Shown: positions 33,446 to 40,798 of the stretch, piece after piece
Layout of the letters: the number at the start of each line of letters is the position of its first letter
Numbering within the stretch: position 1 is the stretch's first letter
NCBI RefSeq assembly: GCF_026343125.1
Contig: NZ_JAPEMB010000001.1
Coordinates: 3,849,501-3,913,500 of the forward strand
Origin: Streptomyces sp. NBC_00094
Lineage (GTDB): Bacteria; Actinomycetota; Actinomycetes; Streptomycetales; Streptomycetaceae
DNA: 64,000 nucleotides
Direction: 5' to 3'
Made by a program: the position numbers and the translations under genes
Notes under the pieces: generated by a model
Told to the model about the DNA's origin: nothing
Seen by the model: only the letters and a program-made list of their open reading frames with translations
Databases searched by the model: none

Positions 33446-33936
33446 GTCGGCCCCTGGCGGTCGGCCGCCGGTTCGGGAGGCGTGGCGAGGAGGATCTCGG
33501 CGGACTGGGCGACGTTGCCGGCGCGGACCGCGCGGGCCATGGCGTCACGTGCCGCGTCGGGTGCCGTGTCCGGGGGGACCACCAGGAGGGCGAAGTGGTC
33601 GTTGTCGCCACGGGTGATGAGGACGGTGTCGTCGCCGACGGGGAAGGAGTCGAGGCGTACGACCCTGTCGTCGACGACCACACGCGTCGGGACCCCCTCC
33701 CAGGCATCGGTGTCCAGGCCGACCCGGGTGATGGGGCCGAGGTGCACGGTGAGCGCCTGGATCAGGGCGGGCAACTCGGTCTCGACGTCCCGGGAACGGG
33801 GCCACCAGGCGCCGTCGAGGACGCCTTCGCGGGAGTGTGTCGTCTGCAGCCGGAGCAGGGCCGCGCCGGGCTTCACCGCTCGGTGGATCTCGTCCGGAAG
33901 GAGCTTCCGAGGGGTGGGAGTGTCGGATTCGGCCAT
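33442..33936 (-). CDS. DUF5994 protein (copy 1)
   Basis: The protein has 164 aa. Core motifs: LLRLQTTHSREGVLDGAWWP, RSRDVETELPALIQALTVHL, GPITRVGLDTDAWEGVPTRV, and HFALLVVPPDTAPDAARDAM. The function of the family is unknown; it is restricted to actinobacteria as far as I know. It heads a coupled minus-strand operon with the PRC-barrel and small membrane genes and is divergent from a second DUF5994 gene. Confidence 0.8.
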   Translation of the reverse strand: MAESDTPTPRKLLPDEIHRAVKPGAALLRLQTTHSREGVLDGAWWPRSRDVETELPALIQALTVHLGPITRVGLDTDAWEGVPTRVVVDDRVVRLDSFPVGDDTVLITRGDNDHFALLVVPPDTAPDAARDAMARAVRAGNVAQSAEILLATPPEPAADRQGPT

Positions 33937-34010
33937 GATGGTCCGCCTGCCTGCGCGAGGACGCCGTCACCTCATGGGCGGCGAGATACCGCCGTGGTCT
34001 CACGGTACTC

Positions 34011-34050
34011 CGCGCGCCCGCGCTCACGACTTCGCGCGCCCGCGCTCACG
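34011..34050. repeat. 18-bp direct repeat in the divergent promoter region
   Basis: CGCGCGCCCGCGCTCACG occurs at 34011-34028 and 34033-34050. The rest of the 33937-34240 gap holds the palindrome below and nothing else I recognise. Confidence 0.85.
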
Positions 34051-34200
34051 CCCGCGGCCGTCGTCCGGGTGGCGTTCCCTGGCGGAAATCGCCTGATAGG
34101 AAACCACTCGTCGGCCCATGGGGCGGAGTAGGCTGAATGTACCGGGAGTAACTCGAACACCCGCTCCCACGCGGACGTCGTTTCCGGCGATCGAGACACT

Positions 34201-34222
34201 GGGCCGTCCTGCAGGACGGCCC
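34201..34222. promoter_or_regulatory. 22-bp perfect palindrome before DUF5994 copy 2
   Basis: GGGCCGTCCTG is followed directly by its complement, with no loop, 18 bp before the ATG. It could be an operator or an mRNA hairpin next to the ribosome-binding site (GGAGACGG follows). Confidence 0.75.
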
Positions 34223-34240
34223 GGAGACGGGTCCGCGATC

Positions 34241-34795
34241 ATGACCGCCACCCTCGCACCCATGCTTTCGGCGCGCCTGTCGCTGACACCCAAGACCACA
34301 CTCGCCGGCCTCCTGGACGGCGCATGGTGGCCTCTTTCACGTGACCTCACCGCCGAACTTCCGGCCCTGGTCGACGCGTTGGACGAGCGGTACGGACGCA
34401 TCACGCGCGTCATGGTGAACCCCACCCACTGGCCGGCCGTCCCGCACAAGGTCCCCGCCACCGGGCACACCGTGCACGTGGGCTGGTTCACCGAACAGGA
34501 TCCCGACAAGATGATCCTGCTCTCCTACACCGTCGGCCGCTGCGACCTGCTGGTGATCCCACCCGAGACCGAACCCGCCGCAGCCGCCCGGCTCATGACC
34601 GCCGCAGCGATCCCCGGCGGCGTCCTCACCGCCGGTGCCCTGATGTCCGACGAAACCGCGACCGGCCTCCGTATGCGGGACGCCCGCAGCAGCAAGGACG
34701 CCTGGGAGACCGACGGCGGGTCCGCCCCACCGCCCCTCCGGCACCCGGTCGTCGGGGCTCGGATGATCATGCAGCCCGGGAAGCCGCGGAGGTGA
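34241..34795 (+). CDS. DUF5994 protein (copy 2)
   Basis: The protein has 184 aa. It has the same core as copy 1: RLSLTPKTTLAGLLDGAWWP, LSRDLTAELPALVDALDERY, GRITRVMVNPTHWPAVPHKV and CDLLVIPPETEPAAAARLM. A variable, charged C-terminal tail follows. The two copies differ clearly, so they are old paralogues. It starts a plus-strand run of small genes (34800, 35095, 35418) with short gaps. Function unknown. Confidence 0.82.
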   Translation: MTATLAPMLSARLSLTPKTTLAGLLDGAWWPLSRDLTAELPALVDALDERYGRITRVMVNPTHWPAVPHKVPATGHTVHVGWFTEQDPDKMILLSYTVGRCDLLVIPPETEPAAAARLMTAAAIPGGVLTAGALMSDETATGLRMRDARSSKDAWETDGGSAPPPLRHPVVGARMIMQPGKPRR

Positions 34796-34799
34796 CGTC

Positions 34800-35009
34800 A
34801 TGGAGACCTTGATCGCTCTCGCGGCAGTCGTCCTGCTGATCGCGCTCGGCATGAGCCTGATCCACCGGCTCAACGCCCAGCACGAGGCACGCATCGCGGC
34901 CCACCACTTCAGCGACCCCTTCCCGGCCATCGTCCGGCCACCCGGCCACGGCCCCCACCCGCCGACAGGGCGAGCCGCCCGTAGCCGGGCCACGGGCACC
35001 TGGCCCTGA
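34800..35009 (+). CDS. small membrane-anchored protein (69 aa)
   Basis: ATG after GGAGGTGACGTC, 4 bp behind the DUF5994 stop. One N-terminal helix (LIALAAVVLLIALGMSLIH) is followed by a soluble, Pro/His/Arg-rich tail. No known family. The spacing and strong Shine-Dalgarno argue that it is real and coupled. Confidence 0.7.
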   Translation: METLIALAAVVLLIALGMSLIHRLNAQHEARIAAHHFSDPFPAIVRPPGHGPHPPTGRAARSRATGTWP

Positions 35010-35094
35010 CCCCTCAGACCACTCCTCCGACCGAAGGCCGCGGGTGGGGCACCCGACACCCGGGACAACCCGCCCGCCGGCCTCTCGCTCATCC

Positions 35095-35379
35095 ATGAAG
35101 GGACCACGCCCCTTGTACCCCACCGACACCGCGACCCTGCCCTCGGCCGGACACGCCGAGATCCGCATCGTCGCCGCCACCCCCGAAGCAGCCCGCGCGG
35201 TCGCCGAAGCGATCCGGCGCTCCTTCGCCGGGACGGAACAGCGCAGCTACCCCGTCCCCGAAGGCGGCACCCGGCTCCACCTCACCGTCGACACCGAAAC
35301 CGCGTCGGAACCCGCCCACTCCTGGCTCACCACCAGCAGACCGTCCACGCGCACCGGCACCCACGTCGACGAGGTCTGA
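35095..35379 (+). CDS. small conserved hypothetical protein
   Basis: The protein has 94 aa from ATG 35095. A TTG at 35113 with AAGGGA before it is an alternative start. The core AEIRIVAATPEAARAVAEAI, RRSFAGTEQRSYPVPEGGTR and LHLTVDTE suggests an alpha/beta ferredoxin-like fold. The tail is Ser/Thr-rich. Function unknown; part of the same gene run. Confidence 0.65.
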   Translation: MKGPRPLYPTDTATLPSAGHAEIRIVAATPEAARAVAEAIRRSFAGTEQRSYPVPEGGTRLHLTVDTETASEPAHSWLTTSRPSTRTGTHVDEV

Positions 35380-35417
35380 GAGGCATCGGACCCGCGCATG
35401 AACCGAAGGACCCGGCC

Positions 35418-35690
35418 ATGGCGACACTCACCGAGCGACAGGTCTACCGCGAACGGGTCCTGACCGCCCTCTACGAAGCCACCGAAGGCAACCGCCTCCT
35501 CGGAGTCCCGGGGCGGAAGCTGCGGAACGACCTCCGCATCCCGGAGGAGGACCTGGCCGCCGCCTGCACCTACCTCGCCGGCGAGGAACTGATCACCGTC
35601 GACTGGGAACCGGGCAACACCCCCGCGATGGTCTCCCTGACCCACCAGGGAATCCGCCGCATGGAGGCCGAAGAGGAAGCACGCGGCTGA
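35418..35690 (+). CDS. small winged-helix-like protein
   Basis: The protein has 90 aa. Helix-rich N-terminus (TERQVYRERVLTALYEATEG), then PGRKLRNDLRIPEEDLAAAC and a wing-like YLAGEELITVDWEPGNTPAM, ending VSLTHQGIRRMEAEEEA. The pattern resembles winged-helix regulators that read DNA or act as stress adaptors. No sensor domain is present. Confidence 0.7.
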   Translation: MATLTERQVYRERVLTALYEATEGNRLLGVPGRKLRNDLRIPEEDLAAACTYLAGEELITVDWEPGNTPAMVSLTHQGIRRMEAEEEARG

Positions 35691-35774
35691 GCCGGACCGC
35701 CCGATGGCCGGACCACCCGATGGCCCGATGACCCGCTCTCCACCCAGCCGTTCCGGCCCAAAGTCGTACAATTG

Positions 35775-36166
35775 GACGTGGATCGAGCACGCTCACGTGT
35801 GGCGATCCGGAAGGGCGGCCCCGACGGAGTGAATGCGCCGGGGCCGTTGTGACGACCGCCACCGAAACGCTGTGCTCGGGGTGAGTGAATACCTGTGTTC
35901 GCGGTCTGAGAATTTGACGGCCCTCCCTGTGAGAGTTTTTGCAGTAAACACGCAGGGAGAAATATTTGCCGCACACGAGACACGGTGGCGTGCTACTGTT
36001 GAACTCAGTTGCAGTTTTGGTACCCCAAGCTTCAAGCGCCTCCGACCGGCCTCCGCGCCGCAGGGAGCGCTTCGCATTTCCGGTCATTTTCCGGGCAGGG
36101 CATCATCGCGGCGACACGGCGTCCGTAAAGTACGGAGGTCGGTGTACTGCCCAAAGGAGATATGAC
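35775..36166 (+). promoter_or_regulatory. long, relatively AT-rich leader of the first cold-shock gene
   Basis: There is no gene in this 390-bp stretch. It holds a hairpin CTCCCTG (35923-35929)/CAGGGAG (35953-35959) with a T-rich loop, a TCCGT/ACGGA hairpin close to the start, and AAAGGAG before the ATG. Long leaders are normal for cold-shock mRNAs. The exact promoter is not assigned. Confidence 0.5.
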
Positions 36167-36370
36167 ATGGCTACTGGCACCGTGAAGTGGTTCAACGCGG
36201 AAAAGGGCTTCGGCTTCATCGAGCAGGACGGTGGCGGCCCTGACGTGTTCGCCCACTACTCGAACATCGCCGCCCAGGGCTTCCGCGAGCTCCAGGAGGG
36301 CCAGAAGGTCTCCTTCGACATCGCGCAGGGCCAGAAGGGCCCGACGGCCGAGAACATCGTTCCCGCCTAA
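36167..36370 (+). CDS. cold-shock protein (CspA family)
   Basis: The protein has 67 aa, an OB-fold nucleic-acid chaperone. RNP1 is KGFGFIEQDG, RNP2 is VFAHYSNI; the frame is MATGTVKWFNAEKGFGFI to KGPTAENIVPA. It binds single-stranded RNA and melts structure at low temperature. The paralogue at 39934 differs in about a dozen residues. Strong Shine-Dalgarno. Confidence 0.96.
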   Translation: MATGTVKWFNAEKGFGFIEQDGGGPDVFAHYSNIAAQGFRELQEGQKVSFDIAQGQKGPTAENIVPA

Positions 36371-36388
36371 AGCTGACGCGTAGTTCGT

Positions 36389-36426
36389 AGCTGGGGCCCG
36401 CATCCCTAGGGGTGCGGGCCTCAGCT
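36389..36426 (+). terminator. terminator of the first csp gene
   Basis: GGCCCGCA (36395-36402) pairs with TGCGGGCC (36413-36420), with flanking AGCT pairs; short T-run after (ACGTTTTTCC). Confidence 0.85.
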
Positions 36427-36646
36427 ATACGTTTTTCCGCAGTGGTTCCACCTGCGGAATGGATCTCCCAGGGACACGGCCTCCACCGAGCCGCACCCGT
36501 CGATGCGCCGGATTCACTTCCACGGGGCATCACCTGTTTCCGCTTGCGTCGCCACGGATTTCCCGTCGACCAAGTTCGGTTTTGAATTCCGTCCGGCCCG
36601 TTCCTGTGATTCCCTCCAGCGGCTCATTCGCTGCCGGAGTGCGGAA

Positions 36647-36673
36647 TTCCTCGACACGCGCCGCATCGAGGAA
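36647..36673 (+). promoter_or_regulatory. hairpin covering the helicase Shine-Dalgarno
   Basis: TTCCTCGA (36647-36654) pairs perfectly with TCGAGGAA (36666-36673); the latter contains the GAGGAA Shine-Dalgarno, 8 bases before the ATG. The pairing would hide the ribosome-binding site. The rest of the 36427-36646 leader has no gene. Confidence 0.6.
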
Positions 36674-36681
36674 GGTTCTGA

Positions 36682-38226
36682 ATGAACCCCACACGTACGA
36701 ACAGCCGCTCCTCCGGCGCCCGTCGCCGCACCGGCGCCCCCGCGTTCGGCTCCGCCGCCGGTTCGGGCCGCGGCAGCCGCTTCGGCTCGCCCGCCCAGAA
36801 CCGCTCGGGCGGTCAGAACGGCTCGGGCGGCGGTCAGAACGGCTCGGGCGGCGGGAAGCGCTCGGGCGGCCACGGCAGGCGGCCCGCCGCGGTGCAGGGC
36901 GAGTTCGCCCTGCCGAAGACGACGACTCCGGCGCTGCCCGCCGTCGAGGCGTTCGCCGACCTCGACATGCCCAGGGAGATCCTGGCGGCACTCACCGCGC
37001 AGGGCGTGTCCGTGCCGTTCCCCATCCAGGGCGCGACGCTGCCGAACTCCCTGGCGGGCCGTGACGTCCTGGGCCGCGGCCGGACCGGCTCCGGCAAGAC
37101 CCTCGCCTTCGGCCTGGCCCTGCTGGCCCGTACCGCCGGACAGCGCGCCGAGCCCCGTCAGCCGCTGGCCCTGGTCCTGGTCCCCACCCGGGAACTCGCC
37201 CAGCAGGTCACCGATGCCCTCACCCCCTACGCCCGCGCCGTGAAGCTGCGCCTCGCCACCGTCGTCGGCGGGATGTCGATCGGCAGGCAGGCGAGTGCGC
37301 TGCGTGGTGGCGCCGAGGTCGTCGTGGCCACCCCCGGCCGCCTCAAGGACCTCATCGACCGCGGCGACTGCCGGCTGAACCAGGTCGCGATCACCGTCCT
37401 GGACGAGGCCGACCAGATGGCCGACATGGGCTTCATGCCGCAGGTCACCGCGCTCCTCGACCAGGTCCGCCCCGAGGGCCAGCGCATGCTGTTCTCGGCG
37501 ACCCTGGACCGCAACGTCGACCTCCTGGTCCGCCGCTACCTCACCGACCCCGTCGTCCACTCCGTGGACCCGTCCCAGGGCGCGGTCACCACGATGGAGC
37601 ACCACGTCCTGCACGTGCACGGCACCGACAAGCACCGGACGACCACGGAGATCGCGGCGCGCGAGGGCCGGGTGATCATGTTCCTGGACACCAAGCACGC
37701 CGTGGACCGCCTCACCCAGGACCTCCTCCACAGCGGTGTACGGGCCGCCGCCCTGCACGGCGGGAAGTCGCAGCCGCAGCGCACCCGCACCCTCGCCCAG
37801 TTCAAGACCGGGCACGTCACCGTCCTGGTCGCCACGAACGTCGCGGCGCGTGGCATCCACGTCGACAACCTCGACCTCGTCGTCAACGTGGACCCGCCGA
37901 CCGACCACAAGGACTACCTGCACCGCGGCGGCCGTACCGCGCGGGCGGGCGAGTCCGGCAGCGTCGTCACCCTGGTCACCCCCAACCAGCGCCGCGACAT
38001 GACCCGCCTCATGGCCGCCGCCGGCATCGTGCCCCAGACCACCCAGGTCCGCTCCGGCGAGGAGGCGCTGCGCAGGATCACCGGCGCCCAGGCCCCTTCC
38101 GGCATCCCCGTGACGATCGCCGCGCCGCCTGCCGAGCCGCGCAAGCGCGCGACCGGCCGCGGCCGGCGCAGCGCCGCTTCGACTGCCAGGCGCGGCGATC
38201 GGCGTCAGACCGCGACCGCTGCCTGA
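36682..38226 (+). CDS. DEAD-box RNA helicase
   Basis: The protein has 514 aa. The Gly/Ser/Arg/Asn-rich N-terminus (1-75) has repeats of GGQNGSGGG. The helicase core has the Q motif region (FPIQGATLPN), Walker A GRGRTGSGKT, PTRELAQQ, TPGRLKD, DEAD motif VLDEADQMADMGF, SAT, then VIMFLDTKHAVDRL, VATNVAARGIHVDNLD and HRGGRTARAGESG. The C-terminus is basic. It unwinds structured RNA, typically at low temperature and in ribosome assembly. It stands between two cold-shock genes. Confidence 0.95.
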   Translation: MNPTRTNSRSSGARRRTGAPAFGSAAGSGRGSRFGSPAQNRSGGQNGSGGGQNGSGGGKRSGGHGRRPAAVQGEFALPKTTTPALPAVEAFADLDMPREILAALTAQGVSVPFPIQGATLPNSLAGRDVLGRGRTGSGKTLAFGLALLARTAGQRAEPRQPLALVLVPTRELAQQVTDALTPYARAVKLRLATVVGGMSIGRQASALRGGAEVVVATPGRLKDLIDRGDCRLNQVAITVLDEADQMADMGFMPQVTALLDQVRPEGQRMLFSATLDRNVDLLVRRYLTDPVVHSVDPSQGAVTTMEHHVLHVHGTDKHRTTTEIAAREGRVIMFLDTKHAVDRLTQDLLHSGVRAAALHGGKSQPQRTRTLAQFKTGHVTVLVATNVAARGIHVDNLDLVVNVDPPTDHKDYLHRGGRTARAGESGSVVTLVTPNQRRDMTRLMAAAGIVPQTTQVRSGEEALRRITGAQAPSGIPVTIAAPPAEPRKRATGRGRRSAASTARRGDRRQTATAA

Positions 38227-38354
38227 CGTCGCGTGATCCGGACGCGATCTCGTGAACGAGCAGGACTGCGGTCCAGGCGTCCTCACCCTTGCCCTGGCCC
38301 GCTGAACCGTTTCGCCCCGGCGGCATCATCCCCTTCTTCCCCTTGTGAGGCATC

Positions 38355-38666
38355 GTGCGCTGTGTCATCGCCCGTTTCCCGTTCGAGCTCACCAAGACTG
38401 GTGTCCTGGACGCCATGAAGGGCGTCAAGCCCGAAGAGGTCGTCGGCGAGTCCGTGATCATCGGCCGCCGCACCTACCCCGTCAAGCAGGTCGGCCAGGT
38501 CGTCACCCGCCAGGACCGCCGCGATTTCACCGCCGGTGAAGTCGTCCGGGCCATGACCCGGCTCGGCTTCACCTGCCGCGGCCTCCCCGAGACCGCGGCG
38601 CCCGCTCGCGCCGTCGACCCGCTGCAGAACGCCTCCGCGCTGCTCGGCACCCCGACGGCCGTCTGA
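38355..38666 (+). CDS. conserved small protein linked to cold-shock genes
   Basis: The protein has 103 aa, GTG start. MRCVIARFPFELTKTGVLDA, GVKPEEVVGESVIIGRRTYP, VKQVGQVVTRQDRRDFTAGE and VVRAMTRLGFTCRGLP suggest a compact alpha/beta fold. I know the type only as conserved, often encoded near csp/helicase genes; no function can be assigned. It is followed by a short tandem repeat (ACGACCGTCTG/GGCCGTCTG words, 38666-38735). Confidence 0.7.
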   Translation: MRCVIARFPFELTKTGVLDAMKGVKPEEVVGESVIIGRRTYPVKQVGQVVTRQDRRDFTAGEVVRAMTRLGFTCRGLPETAAPARAVDPLQNASALLGTPTAV

Positions 38667-38770
38667 CCGTACGACCGCCTGGCCGTCTGGCCGCCTGGCC
38701 GTCTGACGCACGACCGTCTGACGTACGACCGTCGCATCGAGGGCAACGCGAGCTGACGCCCGAACCACCA

Positions 38771-38806
38771 GAAGGGCCCGACCGGCACACGCCGGTCGGG
38801 CCCTTC
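38771..38806 (+). terminator. 16-bp hairpin terminator
   Basis: GAAGGGCCCGACCGGC (38771-38786) pairs perfectly with 38791-38806, loop ACAC. Confidence 0.93.
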
Positions 38807-38879
38807 CGCGTGCCACCGGCGTCACTGTTCGAGATCGATTACCTCACTGCCGAACACGCGAAAATCTATGGCGGCCAGA

Positions 38880-39302
38880 GTAGACATTGGGTGGTGACCT
38901 GATTATGGTTTCTCTCGTAGCCCAGAGAGACAGCAAGACCTGGCAGAGATGAACTGCCGGTCGGCGGTACATGTGGTTGCAGTAGGCAGGACGGTACGGC
39001 GGTGGAGTCTCGAAGCCAGGGTTGTGCAGGACGGCGACGGAACTGACGGCCGGACCGGGGGCCCGCAGTGATCAGGGGCCCCATGACAAGTAGGTGATCA
39101 CCGAGGGAAGAACGGAGGAACCAGCGCCATCAGGATCGCCCGGACGGAAGTCGTGAGTCCGGGTACCGCAGGACATCGATAGTGAGGTGGTCTCCGGTCA
39201 AGCAACCGCGATCCCCGCACTCCCGACAGCGTCAAGGTCGGGTCTGCGGATACAGAGGGCCCGCGCATTATCAGCGCCGGCAGGTGGTGTAGTAGTTCCT
39301 TC
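38880..39302 (+). ncRNA. candidate structured RNA or long leader
   Basis: No gene is found in about 500 bp. The stretch is a chain of hairpins: TCTCTC/GAGAGA near 38920, CTGGCAG/CTGCCGG near 38950, GGGGCC/GGCCCC near 39060-39080, GGTGATCACC (39093-39102), CCCGGAC (39139)/GTCCGGG (39157), CCCGAC (39222)/GTCGGG (39237). Its composition is less GC-biased than nearby spacers. The strand is assumed from the downstream gene. Confidence 0.45.
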
Positions 39303-39334
39303 GGGGCCCTGGTGCCGTACGGCACCAGGGCCCC
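39303..39334. terminator. 32-bp perfect palindrome (hairpin)
   Basis: GGGGCCCTGGTGCCGT is followed directly by its exact complement. It lies 26 bp before the next ATG, so it is either the end of the structured RNA or an attenuator. Confidence 0.75.
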
Positions 39335-39360
39335 TCAACGCGTTCCACGAGAGAGGTGCA

Positions 39361-39702
39361 ATGACAGCAGACGACTCGTACGGCCGTCTCGACGACGACG
39401 ACTACCCCGCCTTCACGATGGGCAGGGCCGCCGAAATGCTCGGCACCACCCAGGGTTTCCTCCGCGCCATCGGAGAAGCCCGCCTCATCACACCCCTGCG
39501 CTCCGAGGGCGGCCACCGCCGCTACTCCCGCTACCAGCTGCGCATCGCCGCCCGCGCCCGGGAACTCGTCGACCAGGGCACCCCCATCGAGGCCGCGTGC
39601 CGCATCATCATCCTCGAAGACCAACTCGAGGAAGCCCAGCGCATCAACGCCGAATACCGCCGCGCCGCCGAGTCCCCCGGAACGGCGCCCGGAAGCGACT
39701 GA
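39361..39702 (+). CDS. MerR-like helix-turn-helix protein
   Basis: The protein has 113 aa, ATG after GAGAGG. After an acidic N-terminus (DDSYGRLDDDDYP) comes a MerR-type DNA-binding domain: FTMGRAAEMLGTTQGFLRAI, GEARLITPLRSEGGHRRYSR, YQLRIAARARELVDQGTPIE. A short coiled coil follows (AACRIIILEDQLEEAQRINA). No effector domain. It sits directly before a cold-shock gene, a pairing common in streptomycetes, and may regulate it. Confidence 0.85.
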   Translation: MTADDSYGRLDDDDYPAFTMGRAAEMLGTTQGFLRAIGEARLITPLRSEGGHRRYSRYQLRIAARARELVDQGTPIEAACRIIILEDQLEEAQRINAEYRRAAESPGTAPGSD

Positions 39703-39712
39703 GACGGTGCGC

Positions 39713-39733
39713 GCCCGCCGGACACCGGCGGGC
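39713..39733 (+). terminator. hairpin after the MerR-like gene
   Basis: GCCCGCCGG/CCGGCGGGC, loop ACA; flanking GTGCGC/GCGCAC nearly pairs too. Confidence 0.85.
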
Positions 39734-39823
39734 CTCGCGCACACATACAGGCGTTTCCTCTGGTGACACGGTGTACTGACGTGTAGCGTCCCCGTTAGCT
39801 GTCGTGGTTCGGAAGTTCCCCTG

Positions 39824-39848
39824 CCCATGCCTTCGGCGTGGGTTTTTT
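39824..39848 (+). terminator. intrinsic terminator with U6 tract in the csp leader
   Basis: CCCATGCC, TTC, GGCGTGGG (one G-T pair) followed by TTTTTT, 85 bp before the csp start. Hairpin plus U-run is the classical factor-independent form, rare in this genome. It would act as an attenuator or as the end of a short upstream RNA. Confidence 0.7.
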
Positions 39849-39933
39849 GCTGTGCTGTGCCGCAGGGACCAGGGCGACCACCTCCGCCTCCCACATGGAG
39901 TGGGCGGCGTTCATCGACTGGAAGGCATGAGAC

Positions 39934-40137
39934 ATGGCTACGGGAACTGTGAAGTGGTTCAACGCGGAGAAGGGCTTCGGCTTCATCGCCCAGGACGGTG
40001 GCGGCCCGGACGTCTTCGCCCACTACTCGGCGATCAACTCCACGGGCTTTCGTGAGCTCCAGGAGGGCCAGGCCGTGACGTTCGACGTCACGCAGGGCCA
40101 GAAGGGCCCCCAGGCGGAGAACATCAACGTCGCCTGA
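39934..40137 (+). CDS. cold-shock protein (CspA family), second copy
   Basis: The protein has 67 aa, MATGTVKWFNAEKGFGFI to KGPQAENINVA, RNP1 KGFGFIAQDG and RNP2 VFAHYSAI. RNA chaperone as for the copy at 36167. ATG preceded by GGAAGG. Its leader contains an intrinsic terminator. The downstream hairpin is of the tRNA-Gly type. Confidence 0.96.
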   Translation: MATGTVKWFNAEKGFGFIAQDGGGPDVFAHYSAINSTGFRELQEGQAVTFDVTQGQKGPQAENINVA

Positions 40138-40156
40138 CCCGCTCCACCGCACGGAA

Positions 40157-40187
40157 CGAAGCCCCAGGTCGACGACCTGGGGCTTCG
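40157..40187. terminator. tRNA-Gly-type terminator copy (scar R5)
   Basis: CGAAGCCCCAGGTC / GACCTGGGGCTTCG, loop GAC, then TCGTCGTCCGG. Stem and flank match the hairpins after R2, R3 and R4, but no tRNA bases precede it. Confidence 0.8.
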
Positions 40188-40242
40188 TCGTCGTCCGGAC
40201 CTCTCCCGGAGTCGCGTACTCCCCACGCCCCGCCGCCCCTTC

Positions 40243-40383
40243 TCGGAATTCCTCGGGATGTCCCTGCGCACCTATCGGCGCCGGGTCGCCGCCCTGATGA
40301 CCGCCCTGGACGCCCGGTCCCGCTTCCAGGCCGGCCTGCGGGCCCGCGAGATCCTCGGGGGCTTTCGGAGGCCTGATCCATGA
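40243..40383 (+). pseudogene. 3' remnant of a LuxR-type regulator
   Basis: The frame reads SEFLGMSLRTYRRRVAALMT then ALDARSRFQAGLRAREILGG and stops at TGA. This is the last half of a GerE helix-turn-helix. The rest of the gene is missing; 55 bp separate it from scar R5. Confidence 0.7.
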
Positions 40384-40480
40384 CGTCGCGGACCCCCCGG
40401 GGCCCGTCGAGGCTCCGGATGCGGAACCTCCGGATGCCCGGGATGCTGGGGACGTCGGCTTTTCGTGAGGAGGACCACTG

Positions 40481-40669
40481 ATGTCCATGCTCGACAAGCT
40501 CAAGGGCATGCTCAAGGGCCATGAGGACACCGCACGTCAAGGTGTCGAGAAGGCCGGTGACGCCGTCGACGCCAAGACGGGCAACAAGTACCAGAGCCAG
40601 GTCGATACGGCCCAGCAGAAGATCAACGAGCAGCTGGGTACGCAGGAGCAGCCGCCCGCCAAGGAGTAG
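40481..40669 (+). CDS. CsbD/MT0933-antitoxin-like small protein
   Basis: The protein has 62 aa, ATG after GAGGAGG. MSMLDKLKGMLKGHEDTARQ, GVEKAGDAVDAKTGNKYQSQ, VDTAQQKINEQLG: a charged amphipathic helix pair of the MT0933 antitoxin/CsbD type. No toxin gene is adjacent, so a stress (general-stress-regulon) role is more likely than a toxin-antitoxin role. Confidence 0.85.
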   Translation: MSMLDKLKGMLKGHEDTARQGVEKAGDAVDAKTGNKYQSQVDTAQQKINEQLGTQEQPPAKE

Positions 40670-40690
40670 CCCTCCCACCGAACGACCGAC

Positions 40691-40768
40691 GAGGCCCCGG
40701 GGGTTGCACCCCGGGGCCTCGGGCGTTGCCCAGGACGCCCCCCCGGGGCCTCGGGCGTTGCCCAGGAC
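40691..40768. terminator. 12-bp hairpin followed by a 28-bp direct repeat
   Basis: GAGGCCCCGGGG (40691-40702) pairs with CCCCGGGGCCTC (40709-40720). The segment 40709-40736 is repeated exactly at 40741-40768. Confidence 0.88.
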
Positions 40769-40798
40769 TCCCCCCGGCCATGATCCGCCGGACAGGCC

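Noticed and set aside
40481..40669. A toxin-antitoxin pair based on the MT0933-like protein.
   Set aside because: No small toxin-like gene is next to it; neighbours are a LuxR remnant and a metallo-hydrolase.
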